Origin: Sulfuricurvum sp.
GTDB taxonomy: Bacteria; Campylobacterota; Campylobacteria; Campylobacterales; Sulfurimonadaceae
Length of the DNA stretch: 37,176 nt
Assembly: GCA_028714915.1 (NCBI GenBank)
Contig: JAQTLL010000009.1
Location: 1 to 37,176 of the forward strand
Direction of reading: 5' to 3'
How positions within the stretch are numbered: the stretch's first letter is position 1; every line of letters begins with the position of its first letter. The position numbers were made by a program, and so were the translations under genes. The notes under the pieces are model-generated. The model worked only from the letters and a program-made list of their open reading frames with translations, ran no database searches and had not been told where the DNA came from. Shown here in pieces: positions 31,575 to 37,176 of the stretch.

Positions 31575-32326
31575 TAAAACGATTATTTTTAGCATTACTG
31601 TTACTGCCGATACTTTGCGGGTTCAATGGGAATATGCAAGGTGGGTTTGACGGCAAACTGGGCGGCAGCAGGGAACTTGGGGCGAAAATAGCTGCAATGC
31701 CGCCAGGGCTGACATTTTACGCTGATTATACCGACGGGCGTAATGGTATAAACGCCGATTGGAGTTTAGGCGACGGGACAGGGTATTACAGCGGGTTGAG
31801 TAAACAACCTGACTTAAAGGGTGGGTATCATGCGACCACCGCCAATAAGGATGTCTTGAAATACAAAATTGACCGCAACAGGACGGCGGCGCAGGAAACG
31901 ATAATTATTAAGTTCACACTTGATGCTTCAGATCATGCACTCGCAGACCATTTTATCCAAGACACTGACGCAAAGCAAAGAGAAATGAAATTGCGGAGTT
32001 CCAGCGGGGGGAAAATACGTATAGCCCCGAATCTCACGGATGCCTCGACTATTAACGCAATTTCTACTTTAGCCCCGTCAGCAAACACGCAATATGTCAT
32101 AGGCGCAGTATTTCAAACCGCATCTCCCAATGTTTTGCTCTATTGGAACGACGGGGTAGATACCATATCTACAACTAATACTTGGAATGGAGTAATAGCA
32201 TGGGGAAGTTTTTTTTATGTAGGGTGTAGGAATGCGGGCGATCAACAACTTGATGCAACAATAGCATCAAGCGCATTTTTCAACCGTGCCTTATCAGTGA
32301 ATGAAATAGCAATGGCAATTAAATGA
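31571..32326 (+). CDS. Exported LamG/concanavalin-like protein (251 aa)
   Basis: N-terminal signal-like segment (MIKRLFLALLLLPILCGF); the Cys at 16 is a weak lipobox candidate. The mature part has features of LamG/concanavalin A-like jelly-roll domains: TFYADYTDGRNGINADWSLG, ETIIIKFTLDASDHALAD, VIGAVFQTASPNVLLYWNDG, and the closing FFNRALSVNEIAMAIK. Such domains bind glycans. Overlaps both neighbours by 4 bases. Likely a glycan-binding appendage. Confidence 0.7.
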   Translation: MIKRLFLALLLLPILCGFNGNMQGGFDGKLGGSRELGAKIAAMPPGLTFYADYTDGRNGINADWSLGDGTGYYSGLSKQPDLKGGYHATTANKDVLKYKIDRNRTAAQETIIIKFTLDASDHALADHFIQDTDAKQREMKLRSSSGGKIRIAPNLTDASTINAISTLAPSANTQYVIGAVFQTASPNVLLYWNDGVDTISTTNTWNGVIAWGSFFYVGCRNAGDQQLDATIASSAFFNRALSVNEIAMAIK

Positions 32327-33714
32327 AAAAACTTTTATATTTGTTGCTCATTATTCCTTTTTTAACAGGCGCAACCCGATATGTCGCTTCTGATGGTTCG
32401 GGGAACTATACGACCTTTGCCGCCGCTAATACCGCCGCTTCCGCAGGAGATACAATAGCGGCAAAATGCGGGCTTACTTATCGTGAACAGATTATCCCCA
32501 TAAATGGCACAGCATCGGCTTATACGACATATACTTCTTATGGCACGGGTGCAAAACCTCTTATTCTTGGAAGCAAACAAGAAAACAACCTCACAGACTG
32601 GACAGATTTAGGCAGCAACATCTGGTCGAATAACGACACTTCTTTCACGGTCGATGTAGGGAATATAATTTTCAACAATGAATCAAGTTGCGGAGTAAAG
32701 AAAAAAACCGAAGCGGAACTTTTAACACAGGGTGATTTTTGGTATGACTTTACCAACGACCTCATAAAAATATATTCAGTCGGTAATCCCGCAAGCGTTT
32801 ACACTAATATAGAGTGTGCGTTAAGGCAGGGTATAGTAAAAATAAATTATAGTCATCATATAATAATAGATGGTATTGATATAAGATACGGAGCGTCAAA
32901 TGGCATAGAAGGCAGAAGCCTAAATAATATTACCATTAAAAACTGCAATTTGTCGTTTATCGGTGGTGGCGATCAATTAGAGGATCATACCGTCAGGTTT
33001 GGCAACGGTATAAACTTTTGGCAGGGTGCAAGCGATTTGTTAGTCGAAAAATGTTTTTTTGAAAATGTCATGGACTGTGCTTTTACTAACCAGGGCGACG
33101 GGAATAATTATTCAGTAAGCAATATAAATTATAAAAATAATATCGCCGATAAATGCAAATGGATGTATGAAAAGTTTTATACTGGGACAAACATAACAGG
33201 AAACAATATTCACGTTACCCACAATACTTTTACCAATGCGGGAAGCGAATGGGGTTCAGCTCAAAGGTGGGATACTTCTATATCAAAGTTTTTTGTTTCT
33301 CAATTAGATACTGCGATTTATACGAATTGCACGTTTAAGAATAACATTATGAGTGGTTCTGATGGTGTTGCCATACGAACAAACGCAGTTGCAGATGCAA
33401 ACGATTTTGATATGGATTATAATTGTTATAATGTTACGACGGTGGGGAAAATAATAAGCACCGATTACACAACTCTCGCTGACTGGCAGCTCGCCACATC
33501 CCAAGATGCCCACTCCATAGCGGCTGACCCCTTGCTCAATTCCAATTATAAACCGTTGAACGGTTCACCGTGTATCAATGCGGGGGAAGATGTGGGAGTG
33601 AATACGGATTATTATGGGAAATCAAGGGTTGGCACTGCGGACATCGGAGCAATTGAATTTAGGCAGGGGATTGAGACTCAAGGCGTGAAACGCGGTGGAG
33701 TTATATTCAAATGA
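32323..33714 (+). CDS. Exported right-handed beta-helix protein (tailspike/depolymerase-like)
   Basis: A 463 aa protein. Signal peptide about 17 residues (MKKLLYLLLIIPFLTGA), then TRYVASDGSGNYTTFAAANT, a typical start of pectate-lyase-like beta-helices. Repeated short strands follow (HIIIDGIDIRYGASNGIEG, NITIKNCNLSFIGGG, LLVEKCFFENVMDCAF). The end, LNSNYKPLNGSPCINAGEDV...YYGKSRVGTADIGAIEF, is the capping motif of secreted parallel-beta-helix proteins. A polysaccharide-degrading or binding spike is likely; no catalytic residue is certain. Confidence 0.8.
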   Translation: MKKLLYLLLIIPFLTGATRYVASDGSGNYTTFAAANTAASAGDTIAAKCGLTYREQIIPINGTASAYTTYTSYGTGAKPLILGSKQENNLTDWTDLGSNIWSNNDTSFTVDVGNIIFNNESSCGVKKKTEAELLTQGDFWYDFTNDLIKIYSVGNPASVYTNIECALRQGIVKINYSHHIIIDGIDIRYGASNGIEGRSLNNITIKNCNLSFIGGGDQLEDHTVRFGNGINFWQGASDLLVEKCFFENVMDCAFTNQGDGNNYSVSNINYKNNIADKCKWMYEKFYTGTNITGNNIHVTHNTFTNAGSEWGSAQRWDTSISKFFVSQLDTAIYTNCTFKNNIMSGSDGVAIRTNAVADANDFDMDYNCYNVTTVGKIISTDYTTLADWQLATSQDAHSIAADPLLNSNYKPLNGSPCINAGEDVGVNTDYYGKSRVGTADIGAIEFRQGIETQGVKRGGVIFK

Positions 33715-35195
33715 CTAAATTCCTTATTATCTTTCTCTTACTGCCTGTTCTCGCATTCGCACAAGTAGGCGGAGTATCCCAGTCGCCGGATGTGATACAA
33801 GAAGAGGACGGGTCTCCTAAAGTATACAACCCAATATCCAAAAAGTATCCCAATGGAACGGTAATTGATAATGGCGACGGCACGGTGTCAATAGATACGT
33901 CATACGTTTCGGGGTCGGGGAATTATATTGAGTTCATTGAACATGGCGAACAGATAATCAATAAGTATGACAACCAACTGGATTTCGCAGCGATGGACGG
34001 AACAGTTACCGAAGATCAAATCACGTTTGATTTCAATTATGCCACTGCACCGATAATATATTCCGCATATAAAAACGGACTTATCGTTTCCGAACCACAA
34101 CTATTTATTGGAGTGAACCAAGCGTCAGATTCATACATTTTTTCCCTTCAACCAAGTATGTCAATGTTGCCTGGGATAAAGTTTGACCAGTCATCAAAAG
34201 AATGGCAGTTCACTACAGACGGCCAGTTCTGGGTTACTCTGTCAAAAGATACTACCGGCGGGGCAACAAGTATGCAGGTGCAGGATGAGGACGGAACTCC
34301 CTGGACATCACCGACAGTAATCAAGTTCACTAATGGCACGGTTACGAATAACGGCAACGGGTCGGTATCTGTTTCAATAGGCGGTGCAGGCGCGCCAAAA
34401 GGGAACAATACGACAATCCAATACAATGACGGCGGGGTGTTTGAGGGAGTCAATACTTTGACTTACACTAAAGGGACGCAAACCGTATCTGCGCGGATAA
34501 TGCAGATAACCGATAGTCTATACGTATTAAACACCCTGAAAGCCGAAGGAATGAGGATATACGCGCTGAATTTTGCGTCAGGGAGTATGGTATACGTGGG
34601 TAAATCCGGCGAGTTGATGACCAACTCTGACCTTTTATTCAATGGGGATACGTTATCTGCACCGTCAATTTCAGCGGGGTCAGGAATAGAAAACAGTATC
34701 ACAGCACCTGTTATGGCAATAAAGAACCAATTGCGTATCCCTTACGGCACGAACCCTGTAGCATTATCATCAGGCCAGATCGCGGTGGATACCTCGCCAT
34801 TAACAGGGGCGGCATTCCAATTCTATGCGGGAACTATGTCTTACGCATTGATGGCGATCGATTCTCGTGGATTCCCTTTACTCAACCCTATTGACAACGA
34901 ACGTATTCCTTTATGGAAAATCCCCTCTGCTATCCGTGTTCAGAATGTATACTTGTTAGTAACCGGCGGCACGTCTCTTGTCGGCAGGGTTGAAGAATGT
35001 AATGGGAACGGAGAATCTTGCGCAGCTATACACGCGGATATAACGGGAACAGCAGGAACTACAGAGAAAGATGCCGGAATAAATGACGCATATATCACAA
35101 TGGGCAATTATTTGGCATGGAAAACTACAACGCGGACAGGGGTAATATCGTCAGGCACAATAACTATTGATTTTTATAGGCCACCTGCAAACTGA
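33711..35195 (+). CDS. Exported tail-fibre-like protein (494 aa)
   Basis: Signal peptide about 17 residues (MTKFLIIFLLLPVLAFA). The mature protein contains fibre-like repeats (NGTVIDNGDGTVSID, NGTVTNNGNGSVSVSIGG), GNNTTIQYNDGGVFEGVNT (a motif frequent in phage fibres) and a beta-rich C-terminal domain ending IDFYRPPAN. Overlaps its neighbours at start and end. Probably a trimeric fibre; receptor unknown. Confidence 0.7.
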   Translation: MTKFLIIFLLLPVLAFAQVGGVSQSPDVIQEEDGSPKVYNPISKKYPNGTVIDNGDGTVSIDTSYVSGSGNYIEFIEHGEQIINKYDNQLDFAAMDGTVTEDQITFDFNYATAPIIYSAYKNGLIVSEPQLFIGVNQASDSYIFSLQPSMSMLPGIKFDQSSKEWQFTTDGQFWVTLSKDTTGGATSMQVQDEDGTPWTSPTVIKFTNGTVTNNGNGSVSVSIGGAGAPKGNNTTIQYNDGGVFEGVNTLTYTKGTQTVSARIMQITDSLYVLNTLKAEGMRIYALNFASGSMVYVGKSGELMTNSDLLFNGDTLSAPSISAGSGIENSITAPVMAIKNQLRIPYGTNPVALSSGQIAVDTSPLTGAAFQFYAGTMSYALMAIDSRGFPLLNPIDNERIPLWKIPSAIRVQNVYLLVTGGTSLVGRVEECNGNGESCAAIHADITGTAGTTEKDAGINDAYITMGNYLAWKTTTRTGVISSGTITIDFYRPPAN

Positions 35196-35932
35196 TGAAA
35201 ATTCTGAATACTAATCGACTACTAAAATATACTAATTTAGCACTTGTCTCAATCCTATGCCTGTGGTGCAACGTCTGGGCGGCGGTTGAGAACTTCTCAA
35301 CAGGCTGGACGGAAACCGATCCTAACAATAGGTTGAGCCAGACGGCTACACGAAGCACCTGGACAGGATTGACCGCGAATGAAGCGGCATACGTAGTCAA
35401 AACTGCGGGAGTCAATTATACCGGCGATTGGAGTATAGCCTTTTCTTTCTACGTGGATAATGCGTCTGGTAATGGGTCTGCGTTGATATTGCCCGGGCCC
35501 TTTTTAGTGGATGCCTCTAATGCGGGTGGATGTTTCGTAACATTTACCGATTATGATAATTCCAAAGTTACAATTAGTGTTGGAGCTATAGAGTTGTCAG
35601 GGTATACGACTGATGTGGATATAAATAACACGACGTTAAGTGTCAATACGCTCTATTATGCCCTTTGGCGCAGGGATGATGACGTAGGAACAAATGGCAC
35701 GTTATACCTTGATATTTATGCGTCAAGTGCTGATAGGGATGCGGGGTCGAGCGTCTTGCTGTCCTTATCCGTAGCTATCACCAAATTCGGTAAATTAGAT
35801 ATGACGCAAGCATTTATGCCGTATACCGCAGCGTTCGGGGATACAACGGCGCAGACGGCATATCTTGAAAATCTTGATTTGAATTATATTCAACCGGCAA
35901 CAACAAGGAGGCGGCAATCGTTCGGGTTCTAA
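35195..35932 (+). CDS. Exported lectin-like appendage protein (245 aa)
   Basis: N-terminal signal segment about residues 12-29 (TNLALVSILCLWCNVWA). The mature domain is beta-rich with jelly-roll-like strands (DWSIAFSFYVDNASGNGSAL, LYYALWRRDDDVG, LYLDIYASSADRDAGSSV) and ends in a basic tail RRRQSFGF. Similar in style to LamG-type binding proteins. ATG overlaps the TGA of the fibre gene by one base. Confidence 0.65.
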   Translation: MKILNTNRLLKYTNLALVSILCLWCNVWAAVENFSTGWTETDPNNRLSQTATRSTWTGLTANEAAYVVKTAGVNYTGDWSIAFSFYVDNASGNGSALILPGPFLVDASNAGGCFVTFTDYDNSKVTISVGAIELSGYTTDVDINNTTLSVNTLYYALWRRDDDVGTNGTLYLDIYASSADRDAGSSVLLSLSVAITKFGKLDMTQAFMPYTAAFGDTTAQTAYLENLDLNYIQPATTRRRQSFGF

Positions 35933-35948
35933 ACAACTTGAGGATAAT

Positions 35949-36149
35949 ATGATTATCAAAGCATTCGGGGTGGAAGTCGAGATAAAAAACGGCAGTAACT
36001 GTAAATATGTATCGCAAAAGGAGTGTCATAAAGCGCATGACGATTTGACCAAATATCTCGACAGCAAATTTGCCAATACCACGCAACGAATTGACGATTT
36101 CATGAACAGCGTGGATAATTATGTAGAACTATTAAAAAACAAAAAATGA
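35949..36149 (+). CDS. Hypothetical 66 aa protein
   Basis: ATG preceded by GAGGATA. Two Cys (NCKYVSQKECHKAH) and a charged helix (DLTKYLDSKFANTTQRIDDF). No signal peptide. The stop overlaps the next ATG. A small helical tail-chaperone-like or regulatory protein is possible; family unknown. Confidence 0.55.
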   Translation: MIIKAFGVEVEIKNGSNCKYVSQKECHKAHDDLTKYLDSKFANTTQRIDDFMNSVDNYVELLKNKK

Positions 36150-36319
36150 CTGACCGCGATATAAGTATTAAATGCCCTAAACATGGCGCAGAGTCCATGA
36201 TAAATAACGGCATATCTATAAGGTCAATAAAAGTGTTCAAGTTATTCAAATGCAAAAAATGCGATTATACGACAGATAGGGAAATAACATGGGAGGATTT
36301 TAACAGGGAATGGGCGTAA
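36146..36319 (+). CDS. Zinc-ribbon mini-protein (57 aa)
   Basis: Coupled start (ATGA). Two metal-binding half-sites, CPKHG near the N-terminus and CKKC in the middle (about residues 36-39), form a probable zinc ribbon. Its end overlaps the next gene in another frame. Function unknown; phage zinc mini-proteins can regulate transcription. Confidence 0.6.
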   Translation: MTDRDISIKCPKHGAESMINNGISIRSIKVFKLFKCKKCDYTTDREITWEDFNREWA

Positions 36320-36450
36320 AAAGTTTCTTTGAAATACGGATTAACAAAATATGCGTAAAATGTCATTTCCATACAAAACAGTTCAGGCGGGGAAACGTCT
36401 GGATATGTTCGTTATGTAAAACGCCACAAGTGTCAGGCAGAAAGGAGTAA
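36310..36450 (+). CDS. Second zinc-ribbon mini-protein (46 aa)
   Basis: Overlaps the previous gene by 10 bases. CVKCHFHTKQF and WICSLCKTPQ supply two CxxC pairs about 15 residues apart. Basic overall. Two consecutive zinc-ribbon genes in the late operon suggest a paired regulatory or assembly role, but the two sequences are not close copies. Confidence 0.6.
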   Translation: MGVKSFFEIRINKICVKCHFHTKQFRRGNVWICSLCKTPQVSGRKE

Positions 36451-36452
36451 AT

Positions 36453-36827
36453 ATGTCTGAACAATTAACATGGAGTGCAGCAGTCGCAACGATCCTGATT
36501 ATCTGGAATAGAGGCAAAGCTATTGCCGGGTGGATCGGGGCGAAAGTGATGAAATTGAAACCTGTAATACAACCGCTTATTGAAGCTGTAGAAAAGGCGG
36601 CGCAAGACGGGCAAATCACAAAAGAAGAGAGAAAAGATATTGCCATGCTCGCAATAGACAGTATGGAAAAACAAGGGATCATCAAATTGAATTTCTTGAC
36701 CCGGTGGATAGTCGGGTATGTCATAGATAAGTTGGCGGCAAAGTTGCCGAAATTTGAAGTATCAAAGGAAGCAGCAACCGTGGTCAAAGACGTGATCGCG
36801 GAATACAAAAAAGGGGGAATCATATGA
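36453..36827 (+). CDS. Membrane-associated candidate (124 aa)
   Basis: AAAGGAG precedes the ATG. A hydrophobic N-terminal segment (about residues 8-28, WSAAVATILIIWNRGKAIAG) is followed by amphipathic helices (QPLIEAVEKAAQDGQITKEE) and a second moderately hydrophobic helix (FLTRWIVGYVIDKLAAKL). The layout would suit a holin-like or membrane-tethered protein before the lysin across the circular join, but no holin family is recognised. Confidence 0.55.
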   Translation: MSEQLTWSAAVATILIIWNRGKAIAGWIGAKVMKLKPVIQPLIEAVEKAAQDGQITKEERKDIAMLAIDSMEKQGIIKLNFLTRWIVGYVIDKLAAKLPKFEVSKEAATVVKDVIAEYKKGGII

Positions 36828-37176
36828 AACGGATATTGTTAACAATGATGATGGTTGTTGTAATGGCGACTGTGGCATACGCGGACATATTCGGCACGGA
36901 TTATAAGGATTTGATCGTTATCGGTGAACCAACGTTTAACAGCAAAACGGAAGCAAAATCTTTAGGATCTGCCGGAACGTTAGATCAATACCCGCAGATA
37001 TTCGACATAATCAACCGCATAGTCCAGACTTTAGGGACGCGGGAAGGCGTTGCGTATGATATGGCAAATAAAGAATTCATCAACTACGCTGGCGCTACGG
37101 TATACACTTACAAAAACCTGTCATTGAATACTGGAATTTTGGATATTGACGGGGTCGCATTAAGCGTTGATTATAA
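36824..37176 (+). CDS. N-terminal part of junction-spanning exported protein
   Basis: Starts in an ATGA overlap with the preceding gene. Signal peptide about 20 residues (MKRILLTMMMVVVMATVAYA). The mature start, DIFGTDYKDLIVIGEPTFNS, is not recognised. The frame leaves the window and continues at base 1 to the stop at 272, giving 165 aa in the circular genome. Comments on the barrel-like C-terminus are under the 1-272 entry. Confidence 0.8.
   Translation, partial: MKRILLTMMMVVVMATVAYADIFGTDYKDLIVIGEPTFNSKTEAKSLGSAGTLDQYPQIFDIINRIVQTLGTREGVAYDMANKEFINYAGATVYTYKNLSLNTGILDIDGVALSVDY
37050..37176. repeat. Terminal direct repeat, right copy (circular overlap)
   Basis: Exact copy of bases 1-127. 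Removing one copy gives a 37,049 bp circle and keeps the reading frame of the gene that runs through the join: position 1 is the second base of a codon in both copies. Confidence 0.95.

Overview
This window is almost certainly one complete genome of an uncultured short-tailed (podovirus-like) dsDNA phage. The first and last 127 bases are identical (1-127 = 37050-37176). Joining them makes a circle of 37,049 bp and restores an intact gene across the join. I see a small and a large terminase subunit, a portal, a scaffold-like protein, a major capsid protein, a head-tail adaptor, a beta-propeller-type tail protein, ejection-type proteins, fibres and lectin-like appendages. I see no integrase, DNA polymerase, tRNA or CRISPR array. 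The host is probably a diderm bacterium: the phage encodes Sec signal peptides, lipoproteins, a protein with an outer-membrane-barrel-like C-terminus and an O-antigen-ligase-like membrane protein. The host genus cannot be read from the sequence.

Layout (all genes on + except one HNH endonuclease): (1) 1-360, end of the late operon with a strong hairpin terminator. (2) 367-4759, an extended -10 promoter and structured leader, then a membrane-anchored lytic transglycosylase, small zinc proteins and a recombination module (annealing-type protein, RecB/Cas4-like nuclease, coiled-coil accessory protein, NinB-like protein, winged-helix protein). (3) 4783-7460, a second promoter and structured leader, then a replication-initiation-type protein, an unknown protein, RusA resolvase and a pentapeptide-repeat protein. 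(4) 7515-10221, a large ParB-like protein and two tandem DUF1566 genes whose last 99 bases look like variable regions of a diversity-generating retroelement (DGR). (5) 10232-14270, two lipoproteins and a run of tiny, translationally coupled, often membrane-spanning proteins, with a promoter at 12843 and the small terminase at 12954. (6) 14281-24779, head genes: hairpin leader, large terminase, portal, zinc protein, scaffold-like protein, capsid protein, a decoration-like protein with a signal peptide, an O-antigen-ligase-like membrane protein, a coiled-coil protein and the adaptor. (7) 24727-37176, tail and appendage genes, interrupted by an HNH homing endonuclease on the minus strand with its own consensus promoter.

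Three things stand out. First, ten proteins of the capsid-to-tail arm start with Sec-type signal peptides (decoration-like protein, beta-propeller tail protein, fibres, beta-helix protein, lectin-like proteins and the barrel-like protein). The capsid, scaffold, portal, adaptor and ejection-type proteins do not. Tailed-phage virion proteins normally assemble in the cytoplasm, so this is unexpected. Second, a Wzy_C/WaaL-like polytopic protein sits inside the structural operon; that superfamily also contains periplasmic protein O-oligosaccharyltransferases, so exported virion proteins could be glycosylated in the periplasm (inference). Third, the two DUF1566 genes differ at 12 of 33 aligned C-terminal codons with no synonymous difference, the pattern left by adenine-directed mutagenic retrohoming. 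No reverse transcriptase or template repeat is visible, so any diversification would have to be driven in trans.
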